A stretch of DNA of 64,000 nt from the NCBI GenBank assembly GCA_013399895.1, contig VXBA01006569.1, positions 434,001 through 498,000 on the forward strand. Reading direction: 5' to 3'. Each line of letters begins with the position of its first letter. Positions within the stretch are counted from its first letter, which is position 1. A program made the position numbers and the translations under genes. This DNA comes from Serilophus lunatus. Lineage: Eukaryota > Chordata > Aves > Passeriformes > Eurylaimidae. Of this stretch, positions 35,401-50,400 are shown piece after piece. The notes below the pieces were generated by a model. That model ran no database searches. It had not been told where the DNA came from and saw nothing but the letters and a program-made list of their open reading frames with translations.

Positions 35401-38400
35401 CAGCAGTAGAAAAGCAGGCTTGCTTGGTACACAGATGGTATCTAGTCTGCTTATCAGTGTTATTAAGTTTAGAACCCAAGACAGGTTGCCAACTTTTATT
35501 AAAAAGACCTACCACTTCATTAGACTCAGAGTTTCCAAAAGATAGGATGAAATGAAAAGCTTTTCATGCATTTTTAATCTCTCTACAAATATTGGAATTT
35601 TTGTGCAATAAAGATTTTTTTTCATCTCATATCCTGAAACTCACAAATTACATATACCTACCTGGGCATCTGTGTTAGTGCCATGAATACCATCATCAGT
35701 ACGAAAAGTTCTTTTGCAGTCTTCTAGCCACTGCAAAATAAATATGAACAAGATGAAACACTTTCAGAAAGAGAGCAAACTGAAGACTGTGCTAAAACTG
35801 AGTAAGACATTTCTTGGATTACATAAAAAATTGTGACATGAAATCAACTGTTTACCAATGTTGTCTGCAGTAATGATATCCACTCTGATATATCACTTTG
35901 TATTTTTTAATGTGTCTCTTCCGTTTTAAATTCCCTGTAGCCTTCATTATCCAAGATGGGGATAGTACACTTCAGCATAAATACTAACCCTTGATTGAAT
36001 TTGAGTACTGTTGCACTGAGATGTGTGGGAGGGTGGAGGCAGAAACATCCCTTTTATTAAATGAGATCATACTGCAAGTATGAGGTAATTTGGGTATTAC
36101 TGAAAAGGGAATATGTCATGTTGAGATAAAGTGCAGAATATCTTCTCAAATGAAGAACAGGCTCTATACATCCAAGGAAGAAAAATTTAGCATACTGTGT
36201 GTTTGTATCTTGAGTCTCAGAGGAAATCTTAGTGACCTTTTTCTAACCTTTGTCTGATGCAAGAAAAAGAAAAATGTGATTTCCCATCTGCTCAATTTAA
36301 TAAAGGTTACTTAGTGAATTAACTAGGCCTGTGTGCTTATCAAGAGGAGAAATGGAATTCTCTAAACACTGTGGTGTCATTTTCAATTAGTGACATGGAT
36401 ACCAACATACACAGCAAATCTCATTTTTTCCTTTATCAGACAGCATTCATTGGTAACAATGGAATAGGTTTGCACTGGAACAAACAGCACTCACAGTTGG
36501 GAAGCTAGTATTTATTTTCACACACTGCTCTTTTAAGATCTTCTTAAAAACTGTGTGAATAAAGGGTGTGCCTAGAATGCTATGATATGCATATAATCTT
36601 ATATTTTCTATTACATTTATCTGATTCGGTATCTTTTTGCCTAATACACATAAGAAGTCAAAGCAGGTCCCCTGCAAGAAAATAGAAAAATAGGTCCAAA
36701 AAGCTGGCAGAACTAATTTGCTAAGAATTTTTACAGAATATATGTTTAGCACAGTAGAGAGATCTAAATTTTCTCTTTGAGAAAAGCAGTAGATAGTGTG
36801 ACAAAATAACCACCTTCATATGCATGCTCTACATCAATTTATGTTTTCCCCATATATCTCAAGATGAAGTGTTGCTGAAAGCACAGCATAGGGAAGTCTG
36901 GGGTTGCTCTTGATGATAGCCCAGGTTGGTTTGCCAGATTAACCTCTAACAGACATACTAAACCATATCCTATACAATAGGTATCTGTCTGTCTTATCTT
37001 GGTCCATAGGTAAGAGTTTCAAGCAACTGCAGGCCAAGCCTCTTACTTTTTCAATGTAATTCATGTGAATGCCAGTATACCACACAGCACTGATAGCGAC
37101 AAACATCATTATTAAGGTAAACTTAAAAACATTGTTTTTTCATTAAATAAGTTCACATACAAATTTTTTCAGTGGTTGATTCTAGAGGATACCAGATTAA
37201 TATGCAAATTACATTTATTTAAATACCTGTTAATTTATATTTACTTCATTATACAGTAGACCAATCACTTAGTTTGATCATTTTTCTGCACGTTTCTATG
37301 AAAAAACCAAGGATCTGCAATAAGCTCATTAAGTATTTTGCCTTAATACATTCAGATTGAGTAGGATGCATTGCACAACTGTTTGCAGCAACAGAAATTC
37401 ATATTTTACTTCAGAAAGTCTCATTCAATCATTCCCTATATTCTGTTTAAGAGGACAGAGTGAGGAAACTAATAAAATCTCAGAAGGAGTTTTGGAAGAT
37501 TCTTAGTCTACTTACACTATATAATAGTAAAGAAAAAAAGTAAAGTAAAAAAAAGGAAAAAAAAAGAAAAAAGAAGACCATCAGCTAAAGAAAAGCTTCT
37601 GAAAAAACCCATACATTATTTGAGATAATTAGTCACTACTTGTAAATTAACATGCTAATAAAAAATAATGCACTAAATTATCTAAATGACATGCTAGTGA
37701 GAGTCAGAGAGGATTGGTCGAAGCTGAAAGTTTCTTCTTCCTCAATACTGCTTTTTTCTTTTTATAAATGATTAAATAAAAATGAAACCCCAACAAAATG
37801 TTGTCAGTTATTTCAGAACAATTTCTTTCACCTTGTGAACCTTCCTGCTTCAGTCACTCACAAATCCTGCGGCAGAAGACAGGCTGACCACAGAAACATG
37901 TTACTGGGCTCCCTTTTGACAGCTCCACTACAGAAAAAACAATGCTACTTCACAATGATAAAATGACAGAGGCCATCAAATTGATACTCTTATTTGTTTG
38001 CCTAGTAAAATAAAATACAAAGAAGTTCTTAATATCTAGCGTGGATTTATGTTGATACGATATGTGGCAGTGCAAAATTAGCTAAAAATACATTTAGTGA
38101 ATTCATAGCCATCTGAAAAGGGATGCAATTTAGCTCATCATACTTTGAAGAATCAACCAAACAGTACCATTTGTTATTGCTGTGATAAATTAGCTAAATG
38201 AGGAGTTGATGTAAAATTCTTCCAGGTTTGGACAGTCATCATTCTAAGTGGACACACGAGTTCCTTTTCACTCTGCCTCAAATTTCATGTCTGACCATAG
38301 GGCAAATCACTAGCCTCTTTATGCCTCAGGACTGCTCTCTAAAAGGAGGAATAAAATACATTCTTTTTCCATAGGAGTGCTGACAGCATTATGCACTGGA

Positions 38401-41400
38401 GACTGCCAGACATTAAATATTACATTGAGTAAAATAATCTTAGTCATTAGAGGAGCACTTTGTTTCTGATTAAGCCTACATGGCAAAACATACCTCACTA
38501 TTATTAGATCAAATAAATTATTACCACAGAGCAAAGCAAAAAACTGCAGCAACTCCAGCAGAAATGTTGGTCTAGATCCTAGAAACAGTTTATCCGCATT
38601 AATAGTGCTGTGTGGCATACTTCAGCACTCGTTTTGAGGAAACTGTGTTTCTTTTGAGATCCTTTCCCCAAAAAAGTGGATGTCTAGTTATTCAACAGAT
38701 GAGCTGTCAGCAATCTTTGCAAGGCAGAGGCCATAACTGTCTAATAAACTCAGCATGATCAAAAATCATGGAGCCACTTGAGCTGCAAAATACAGCTCTG
38801 CCAAGATATCACAGCTTGAATTCTGGTTTTGTTTCACATCATGCAAACTTGACTACAGAGCCACTGACATGGCCTCAGAGGCTGCTGAGATACGTAAAAT
38901 TCAGCATGTTCAATTCTCCTAGGAGTCATCATCTCTCTACAACAAAAGCTCAGATATTCTCTCTCTCCCTGTATTTAGAACACTGATTATAGATCCATAT
39001 TTTCTTTTGCCTCTTGAAATAGAAATCTTACATGTTTCAGTTTTCTGAAGATAGTACCTCACTTTCTGAACTTCACACAAAGGTTCACAAAAACAGATAT
39101 ACAGACCCTTGCTACAGAAATTTTAAACTTTGCATTTCTTTGCAAGGAGGATATAACCACTGTCATATACCTTGAAAACTAACTATTCTTCTAAACAACT
39201 GACGTAACATCAGCCTGAATGAGATCCAGCAGTAAAATAAGCCCTAAATTTATGCATCTACATGACACAGCTGTTTAAGTCCTATTACTTGTCAGGGGAG
39301 ATCCAGTCATCAAGAAGTCTAAAGAGTTATTCAGCTGAGCAACAAGTCAGTATCTATACTAGGATAAAATGCATTGCTTTCTTGATTTCTTTTACTATAT
39401 TGACCTGATCCTCAAATACCATGGTTATATGTCACTTAATTCCCATATAGATAGTTACCTGTAAATAACTTAAACTGGAGGTGAATCCCACCCTTCTAGT
39501 CTAATAAAATAATCCAGAACATTCATAAAGAAAAAAATACCATTATTTATTGATATTCATGTTAAAAGTATTTCAGTATTTTTAAAGTTGAGAATGTAGT
39601 TTTAAGTATTTTTAAGTTAGGAATGGACGTTTCCTACTCTTAATGCTATGTTATATATTCAAAGTCGATTTCAGAAAGACTTGCAACAAAAATGAGTTAC
39701 ACGTAAGGAAAACCCCTCAAGTTCAGATTGTACACATAGAATAGAAGTAAGAAAAGGAAACAGGATTTTATTTCAGAAATGTTTTCCCACAGATTACTTT
39801 ATTACTCAATACCTATATTGAGAGATAAGAACCTGTAACATTTTCTTGATGAGTAGGTTCTAATATTTTTGTTTTGAAATACGAGACTCACCTGTTCTGC
39901 TGCTTCCCTTTTGACATTATAGGTATCCAAGTGCTCTTGGAGCTCCAGAACACTGAACTTCAATGTTTCTAGCAGGCCACAAGACAGCAGCTGGAAGATA
40001 AGAGGAATCATCTCTGTAGTTATGTAATATCTGACTATAATCCACATAGTTTAGTATCTAAATAACATAGTAAGAAATCCCAAATCCACATTTGAAAAGA
40101 CAAATTAGAATTAACATAATTCATGAGACATTTGAGTAAGTGAACAAACATTTGTCTGTATTTGTTAAATCGCTGAACAGTTTTGATTTCGAAATAAGAA
40201 CAGCAGTACCTGAGAAATTTCAAGATGACTTTTAGATCTTTCATAAAGAATAGTATTTGATACACACACCACTAGTGTAAGTAGAACAGTCTGTAGCAGG
40301 AGAAAAAGGTACTGCTGCCGTATTGCTCCTGTAGCAACTTAAGGAGTATGTACGGAGGGTAACTAGCCCTTTCCACTATACAAACTATACTCCAGCAAAG
40401 GCTTCTTCAGTAACTGTCAAAACAAGAACTGCTGGATACTGAAGAATTTTCTACCATTAATGACTACCTTTTTCAACATGATTTCAAAATCTCTTTTTCC
40501 CTCAGAGGCTGCTACCTCAGCTTTGTTCCACAACATTTTTCCCTGTAGTTCCATTTTCACTCAGCTTTTTCTTAATTATCCTTCTCTTGCCACTTGTTGT
40601 AATAAACATGCCTCTAACATGGCGCTTCCTCCCTCACACTGGTCGTCCCCTGCACACATTAAGAGCTCTGTACTTTATCAGCGAGAAGTAATCTGACAAG
40701 CAGGTTCATTTTAATTAAATTATTTGGAGACAAAAGATTGATTTACATAGTGCTTGTCAATGTAACAACATTAATGTGTGTATGTGCATACATACACACA
40801 CACACACAAGACTATACTTGTGTGCATGTTATATTTATTATTCCTTTGTATTTATATATAGTATTTACTGACTTAAACACACATATACTGTTCTATATAG
40901 ACAATAATATAATTCTTCCTGCAGCTTTTCATTCCCCCAAAATTTCTTTTTTTTTGTTAATTTCTACTGCTTTTAAAGTGGCCTAAGTTAAGCAAAAAGA
41001 TTAACACATGGTTCCCTTGAAACACGCTATCTGTATCATGCTTTCTTAGTCCTCACATTCTAAAGACAGAGCATAAGAAGTGAGATCATAAGAACCAAGG
41101 TGAAAAAAAACAAGTCAGAAGAAGACTCCCACGCTGGATCAAGGCCAAAGATCCATCTTCCTCAGCCCCACAGCTGACAATGGCTGTCTAACGGCAGTGG
41201 CTCAAAGAAGGTCAAACATGTGCTGATCCACCTACCCCCCCAGAATGCTTTCTTAGCATTTCAGTGTGTTGTTCTACATATTCAGAAAATCTATCCAGAG
41301 CTATTTCTTTCATGAATTTCTTTAGCTGCTTTTTGAAAACATGAACAGACATTGTAAAACATGACAGCATTTTGTAGTTTCATTATGTACCAGATGCAGG

Positions 41401-44400
41401 ACCTTGGTTTTGTATGCTTTATAAGTCATTGCTAGCTTAATGTGATCACCCTTAACATCAACTAAGACAAAAATAATTTCTATCAGTTATTCATGATAAT
41501 CAAGACATTTGTGGACAGACTTCTCTTTTGAAGAGCTGAAAAATCCTAGCCTGCATACTCAGATGGAAGCCATTCCACGTATTTTGTAATTCTTGTGATC
41601 TTTCTTGAGCTCTTTCTAGTGCAATTGCATTTCTTCTGAGGGGGATCTCAGTTTTGAGAACTTCTCTCAAAATTCAGGTTGTAGATATACTGGGGATATG
41701 TACATTAGTTCAATGATGTTTCCTGTTTTGCTCTTTTCTTAATAATTCTAGCATAGCTTTTGTTTTCACTGCTGCTGAACACTGAGCCAACTTCTCACAT
41801 TAATAGTATTATAACCAAGATTTCAACTTGCATGACAAAAAACAATTCAAGTCTCCATTGTATATTTGTAGCAGGAATCTTTTTCTCATGCATCAGTGAA
41901 TATATACATAAAAAAACACGATATAAAATGTCAAGTTGCTGCTAGGTAAGTAGTCTTCCTTCTTACCTGAGCAGGGAATATAGATTAAATGGGAACAAAC
42001 AGGGAAGGTAAAAAATAGCAAGGAAATTCAAGTGAAATATATTCTCAGTAAGTTCCCTCACTGTTACAGCTGGAAGATATCTTTTGAGAAAATGCATTTC
42101 TCACTTGTGTTTTCACACGTTCATGATACAGAGTGGCCACTTAACATTTGAATTCCTTTCTAATTTCAATTATAAAGAGGGGGTTTTTTAATGTTAAGAA
42201 ATCATTTTGTATGTTACATAAAAACATTTATGCAGACAGATACTCCAACGTGTAAGTTTGAGATTCTTACCGTTTCCGCATCCACAAAGACTGTTGGACA
42301 TTCTGAACATAACATCATCACTTTCAGAGAACTTTTAAATTTTGTTCCAATGCGCTGTAGACTTTCGCCAAGAAAGCTGACGGAATCATTTGTTATAGAT
42401 ACAAACTTTCTTTGAATGGTCTAGAAATAAAATCAGAAAAACATTTCTTTTACGCTGTATTTTACTACTCCTCTGGCTTTTTAGATTAAGAATATCCGAG
42501 TAAATTTCCATCATGACAGCACATGTTTTTGTCATGACAAACTAATATGTAATTTGCTTTGAATTTTCATGTAAAACTAGCTCCAGAAAATGCTATCAAT
42601 CAATAAAACCATCCTGTAACTATAAAAACAATTACTCCTTTCAAATCTAGGCCTTTAATCTCAGTACACTGGATGACTTTGTGCAGTACTGAAAGTTCAA
42701 TTCATTTTGAAGGGTTTGTATTGCAGATATACAGAGTTTTTTACAAAGAAAGTCAGCACGTGATCTGTGTTGTACAATCTGTGCCCAAAACTGCCACCTG
42801 ATGGGTATCCACCTTCTTCAAAAACCAGTCCTATATACACATCGTGTTTCATTTTGTGGACTGTCAGCTTGGCCTGATATAACACTATGTGCTGGTATAT
42901 ATGAGTTCATAAATCCTAGAAGTTACAGACTATAAATAAAACTATATAAAGAATATATTTACAGCTGCAAAGTTAAACAGTGTAGGAGCCAGAAAGCAAA
43001 ATGGAAAGGTCCATTCAAACAAGGCCTTCAGATTGTCATTTAACCCTTTTAACCCTCCTCTATACTCAGGAACATTTTGTCCATTTTTGAACCATGGATT
43101 GCTACTGCTCCTTTTTCCAGAGTATCCACTTATCCAGCTGACTGAGGGCTATCCTGTCAAGCCACAGAATGTTTCATCTTTCTTCTTGAATCACTCTTTA
43201 ACGAACACAAGAGGATATGAACACTTGTTTTACCACTTTCAGGGAATGAATGTGAAAAGCAACTGCAGCTTTGGTATTATACAGAGAAAGCAAATCCCTG
43301 ATGTCTCGATGAAGCAAAAAGACAAAAATCTACAATCACTGTCAGGAATTTCATGGCACTGTGGCAAAATACTTAGTTCAACTAACTACGGAAAATGGGC
43401 ATAGATGTGTAAACAAGTTACTCCATAGATAAGGTAGGGCATAAATTTTGCATATGTAAGTTACTTCATGGTACTAATTCCAAACCTGCCCAGAGATAGA
43501 AGAAAGAACTGGAGTTATAAGGTTGTGGTTTATAGTCCTGAATCTGTGCTTAGCTCATTTGGCACATTGCCTGTAAATAAAATGGATTAATTATATTTCT
43601 CCTACCCCATAGGAATTCACAAGGGATCGTTACTTTAAAAATGTAAAAAACCCATCCACTACATATAGGGAGGACAGAGCCAGAAAAATGAAGCCCTAGA
43701 CATTTTGTGTTGGATATCAGATCTATGAAGTAAATATAGTTAAACAGAGGCATTTGAAAAATCCAACTTTAGTGGATTTTTCAACTGGTGTTTCAACTAC
43801 TTCTCAGTGACTAAAAACAAAACCCTATTCCCACAAGACAGATGCAAGATAAAATCATTAATGTTTGTCAAGCTGTGATCCCATAACGACTCCCACAAAA
43901 AAACTAGGAGGAAGACATTAATTCTGTAATCAACACAGAACCTGGGAGACATTTAGAAGATAAAAAAAGGGACACAACCTGAACTAAGAGCTTACAAGAA
44001 ACGCTGAACTGTTTGAGTCTTTTTATTTCCTGAGCAGAATCACTCCTGGACAATGAATACATCATATACACGTGAAAAAATAGTGTACAACAATGTAACA
44101 TCCTTCTGCAAAGTGTTTTTTTGGTTTGCTTTTGCTTTGCTTTCTAAGGCTGCTTGCTACTATAATATTCTTCTGGCTTTTGCAGTTACAATGGAAAGAA
44201 TAATTTTAAGAGTAGGAGGAAAAGATTTCAGATAAGCAATTACACACGGGCAATTCACTGACCTGAAACAATCTTGAGAAGACATGAAATGTATAGACAG
44301 CACAAGATCCATCTGTATCTGACAGCATTTGATTGACGTGGCAGCGCCAGGCTTGCTCTTCATCATCGTATGCCACTGGCTGGAAAGCTGCCAATATGGC

Positions 44401-47400
44401 AGAAAGAAATGGTGAAGGAGGAGGGGAAGTTTGTACTTCTGGGAAACCATCCTGCTCTTCTTCATCTTGGCTACAAATAACAACAGAAATCAACTCCTCA
44501 GCAATTTTTTTAGGGGAAAAAAAAATTAATTTTGGTAAGAAATAAAAATAAGAATTTTGGATTCAGAGTAGTGCTTTGTAAAATAAATAATGCATCAATT
44601 AAGGTAACTATGAACCAAGAAAAGAGTCAACAATCAAAACCTTTTTGCTAGTGCAATATAAAAAATTGCATATAGTCTCAAATATCTCCAAGTTTATTGA
44701 AACATGTCATTTTATGTGTACCTACAGTCAATGGGCTATCTGTAGGTTTTATATAGTTATATACAGCACTATATATATATACACACCACTCAGAAACTGG
44801 CATTTTTTCTTGCCCCCAATAACTGAATCAACATTGAATTCTTCAAACTTTTATTTATCTGAACAGATGGTCCACCAATACCTATAATAAATTTTAGCCT
44901 TCCTCAAGGGAAGCTCAAGAGCTCATTTAGCAGTGCAATACTATTTTATAACTGTCTTAAGTAACATAAGCAAATGGAGATAGATCAAAGAGCTTTAATT
45001 TTTATGGTCAATCAATTTAATGGGCCTTTGTTCAAGAAGCATTCTGCTGTCATACCTTCAATCAGGCACCAAACATTGAATAAAAATATCCAACTATAAA
45101 TTAATCAATGCAACTACTTACAATCATTAAATTAATGATTAACTCAAAATTTTCTGTATTACAAGGTATGATATATTTTGACACTTCTTGTATAATTGAA
45201 CTCACATGGCAAAAATATGTCTAGGAGACATATTCTAAGATAAGAGATAGATTCTAAGTATACAGATACTTTATTAAAACAATTTTTTAAAACACGTAGT
45301 TTTTCTCTATAACAACTGCCTCATTCACTGCAGCACTAAGTACATCTTAAACATGATTTAAACATGTCTTAAACAAGAAGTGTGGGGTTTTTATAGCCAT
45401 TCATTTGAGTAGAACAAGGCTCAAAAACTAAGACGTAACTCTTTTGAATATAATCTGTAAGCAAAGTGTCAAAATGATTTTCAGATATTTTCTAACTAGT
45501 GTATCAACCCTATAAATAATCGCCTATGTCACTCTTCAAACTAGAGCTGTGTGGCTTTTCATTTGCTTGCTTAGTGTAGATGCACTAAAACCTTAAAGAG
45601 ATTTTTCAGTTGCACATGAGGAAACAAACTGCTCATAACTGGTACCAGCCTTTAATTCTCGCAAGGCCTTCTGCTGTAGGCTGTGTACGGGAATCACAAG
45701 ATTCAAGTTCTCTTTCTCTGTCCCAGCAGAACCTTCTCAAATGGCTTAGTCTTTCACATCTCCTATTGTATTCTTTTTTGTAAAAGGATCCTCAAGTTAT
45801 CTGATAAAATATATGCTAAGTCTCTGCATTATTCAATCTAAACTTCTGAACAAATTTTAATTATAAACAAGCCTAAAACAATTTGGAGATTTTTATTTTG
45901 GTTTGAAGGGGTTTTTTTGTGGTTTTCGTTTGTTTGGGGTTTCTTGTTTGCTTTCCCTCCTTATTAGACTGTTATCATCAAGAGAGTTTCACTTTAAATA
46001 TGTCTCAACCAGCTACGACTAACTTTAACTTTTTGCTCTCCGTAGTAAAATGGGAAAATGCTATTTTACTTTAAAATGTTTTAGAAATATACAAGAGTCT
46101 GATTAATCTTAACAATGAAAATAAACCTTGGGTAAATTCAAACTGACTTGACTTCTACAGGAGCTTTGATTTTAAAAAAAAAGGGGGAAAAAATTACATT
46201 TCCCTGTGTTTTGGTGGTGTTATAATTAAGAGCAGTTCAAGGGCTTTTCCATGTTACACTGCTTGCAGCTATAGCCTACCAAGAAAATGCTCCAAAGCAC
46301 CCTCCGACCTCTTTTCACATTTCTCTCCTGTTAACGATGATGAAAAGTGCTAGATTGCTTTTATTCAAGAATTCTTGTATGTTCCTGCACAGCTGTTTTC
46401 TCTGTACCAGAAACAATTGTTGATCAAACTACTGAGTTTAATTCTTGTAACAGGCAAAATGAATCAACCATTATTTTGGATATGGAAACCATCGTTTTAT
46501 ATTCCTATACTATGTGATTAATGGCAAACTTCACGACATAAGAAAGCCTCCTTTGTTTGATTCATGCACTGGTTAACATGTAATTTCTGTAAGTTATAAC
46601 CAATATTAATCTTACCTAGACAAACCAGAGAAGTCAGCTTCTTCTTCTTCACATCTCTCATCTAGCTCTTTCAAAGCAAGAGTGACATCCTCTTCACATA
46701 TAGATTCAGAATAGCTTTCAGGAGCTGCTGCCTCTACCAGTTCTGGGGGATCTTCTAACTCCAGAGATTCATGACAGACCAGACAGTCTTGTTGTTCGTG
46801 TAGCAGATATGACCCAGTGTCTTCACTAGCAGTGCTAACCTGTTCATCCCTTACTGCTGAACTCCCTTCCTGTGAATTACACATACTTTTATTACTTTTA
46901 TTGTCAGGGCTTATGTATTCTAAAAATTGTTTGCAAATATCCATTTATCACAGAGTATTCTGAGTTGGAAGGGACCCACAAGGATGATAAAGTCCAACTA
47001 TTAAGGGAGTGCCCCAAAGACAGATCAAACCCATGACCTTGTTGTTACTGGCATCACGCTCCAACCAACCAAGCTCATCTCAGGGTTTATACTTTGTTCA
47101 CACAGTTTTACTTGAGCAAAGACAGGCAGTCTACTTGTAATGCTTGTAATTTCTGGTAAACATTAAAACCCTAGAGTGTGACTTATTTAAATACAACCTC
47201 TCAAATACACTCAAATCTGTTAAGAGAATACTGCCAGGAAAATATGCAAACAGGCTCAAACATATTGAGATCAAACACAATCAAGACTTTTGTATTTTAC
47301 TTTACTAGGTAAGAATCAAAATGACTGCCCTCATGCTTGTCTTTGGGGTCTAGAATGAGTACAGAACATTTCTTGTTCTTTCCACTCTCCATTTTAACAA

Positions 47401-50400
47401 GTTTCTAAAGCATAACTACTGAGCAACAGCATTATTGATGAACAACGGAAAAGAGACATTCCACTGGTTTTATTATTTTTTCATTACTGCTAACATGGGC
47501 AGCTTAAGAATTTAACCCTGAATCTCTAAATGTAGGCTTTCAATCACTGACAATTACGGAGAGAGGATGATTAAACTCAGGTAAGTAATATCAGAATGGC
47601 CCTTTCTTCCTTCCCCCCTAGTCCATTAACATTATTATATTCATTAGCATCACTATGTTCAACAGAGGAATTCAGATTTAGTTAATTTATGATAAATTCA
47701 TCTGAAACCTTTTATTGGATTTCTCTGTGGAATAAAAAGAACACTTGCTATTTCCTAAAGGACAAATTATCACATATTTTTATTCTTAGTGTGCTGGTCT
47801 TCCTCCACTGGTACATCCAAGGCTGGCCAACAAACCTTTGGACAGCCCCTAAGCACAGACATCACTTCATGGCTTTCATCAGTCAAAACAGATCCTCTGG
47901 CAGATTAAATGACTGTACACATATTAGAAAAGACAATTCAGCTTTAAACAGAATCGTGTAGTTTTCTTTCAAAGAAAACTCACTTAAGACTGTGGTACTC
48001 CTTGATGTGATACTCCTGTCATTTGACACAGCTAGCGACTTCACTTCTAATGCCTCTTTTCTTAAAGTTACATCTGGAGTTTCATTGCACAGAACAGGCA
48101 TTCTGTCCTACTGAGCAGCTAAGGCACTTGGAAACGCAGGACATTTTTACAAAACCATGGCAAAATAATTTGGATTGAACAAATGATCAATTTCTGTTAT
48201 AGATGTTAACATATGTTAAAGACCTGCACTGATCATGACTGGTAGATGCACATATGAAGGATACACTTTCTGAATATATGTAAATTACTAGTTAAGAAAT
48301 TTACTGTTAACTTAGTCTTCACAGCGCCATGACTCCTGATTTCTGAAGTTTTCTGTGTATCATTGGACATGACTTTACTACTAAGATAAATGTGAAGTAT
48401 CTTAAAAAGGTGATTTATATAGTTACACAGTTAACACCACCACAGAACCTTAGGAAAATTACTTCTAGTAAAACATTCTCTCATAAATCTATATTGCAAG
48501 TAAAACAGAGAATCATTTTAGTCAGAAACTTTCATATACTTAACCTTGTAAAACTTATTGTACAAAATTAAAAATATTTTTAAATTAGAAAAAATATTTT
48601 TAAACTAGACTGTAAATCCTCAACTGGTATGTGAAATGTCTTTTTGCAAAATTACATGCTATTGCTGGGAATCAGCCAAAAAATATTTAAGTAAACTATT
48701 TATTTATTTCTTCAGCATCCCTCTAAGAGAAACAAGGAATTCATCTGCATCTAACCAGCACCTTCTTGTCTTTAAAAAATGTATTCTATTTTTTTCATAC
48801 TATCTTAGATAAATTTTGATATATATTATTTATAATAAAACTATTTTGATAACTGACGGTTGCCATACATATGGCTTGTGTTGAAAGAGTTTATTTATAT
48901 ATAAAGTACAGGAGCACAGGAAAAAAACCCTGCACTATGCTATGAGTTGTCCAGAATAGGAATTCATAACAAAATCAGTTTTACTGGCATCAAAAGTATT
49001 TTGAAGTGAATTGATAGTGTGCGTACTTTCAAGGTCATTCTTAAAGAAGCATAAGAAACAAAATCCAACCAGCTAGCTAAATTTTGTAGAGAGTTAGCAA
49101 ACACTTTGAGTAGTTAAACAGTGCATGAAAAAAACCCTACATATTTTTCCATATCACATATTCTAACAATCACAAAATAATCCTGGAACACACAACATAT
49201 CTAGTGAATGCATTTGTATGCACTCAAAGTGTTATTTTTTTTAATATAAAGCAATTTTTTCCAAATGCTGCTTAGTCATGGAATTATTTTACAGTCCAGT
49301 TTAAATGTTTTCAGTATTTTTTAATGATAATGATGCTTTTTTTTTTGGTGAATGTTTTCACATAAAGTGATTTTATAAAGGGAGCTGCAGAAGAATGATG
49401 AATCCTAAGGTCAGTCTCGGTAAGAACTATCAAAATATAAAAATGAGTTACAGCTGAGAATGTACCACAAGCAAACAATGGAGAAGACAAAAATTCAATT
49501 GTGAATTTTGTTCTATGAAATTCCACCTTACATATTGCTTTTTGGCTTTGGAATCTTAACCAAAAACATCTATCCTCTGTGGAAACAATTCATCCAGATG
49601 TGTTCTTCCCATCCAAAACTCTACCGGACCAACAATGAGTGTTGTAGACAAGCACATGAAGGGACAATTTGTTTGAAAATCTAAGCACAGGTGTTCTACA
49701 ACAGTTGAGACAATTTATCAACTGCAACATAATAAAACACTTCAGGAAAAAAGCATATAGATAATCATAATGGGAAAATATGAAAAAATGTGGGGAGGCA
49801 CACTTTATGAAAGTCATAATACTACACCTTTAAAAGGTGAGGATTTTATTACAGGAAACCAGCCACTTTCCCTTTATTGTACTTTAATTACGTCTTTTGT
49901 TTTTACAGTTTTCTTCATTAAATATTAGCCACATCTGTGGTCTGCCTATTAGTAACTTATTTTTCTAGGCAGCGAATATGTAAACTAGAGCCTTTGTTTA
50001 GAAACCCCAGTCACTTGAATTAGTCAGTGGACTGTTTAAATCACCTTAGCTGAAGACTCATTCTTAAGGATATACTATTTAGTCAAATACACATAGGAAT
50101 GGCTTCATTTTCTGGAAAACCCAGTGAAATTGTTAAAAATAGGACTAGCAGTGCTTATCCAAATAAAAATATGATTGCCAGCAGCATAAATAATTTTAAT
50201 AGAAGAAATAGAAAGTCCATCCAAACCAAGCCACTTCAAAGTCAAGAAAAATTGTAGCAGATTAGAATTTTGTTTTAAATTAGGTGTGGGGTTTTTTGTA
50301 ATTTTAAGTTATTCAAAAGTTTTAAAAACAATAAACTGAAGTACTCACAGATTTGCAGGCCGCCATTAGCTTGAAAACTGTCTCAGTCCTCATGAGCCTT

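Noticed and set aside
43033..43404. 123-codon plus-strand open frame inside a FRYL intron
   Set aside because: It starts at TTG, is antisense to FRYL, and has no recognisable motif or signal. Considered chance.
47984..48084. Exon-like open frame with a GTGAGT donor in the FRYL intron (minus strand)
   Set aside because: The only open entry point is phase 0, but the donor leaves phase 1, so joining exon 11 shifts frame to an early stop. Other acceptors bring in-frame stops. At most a poison exon, with no support.
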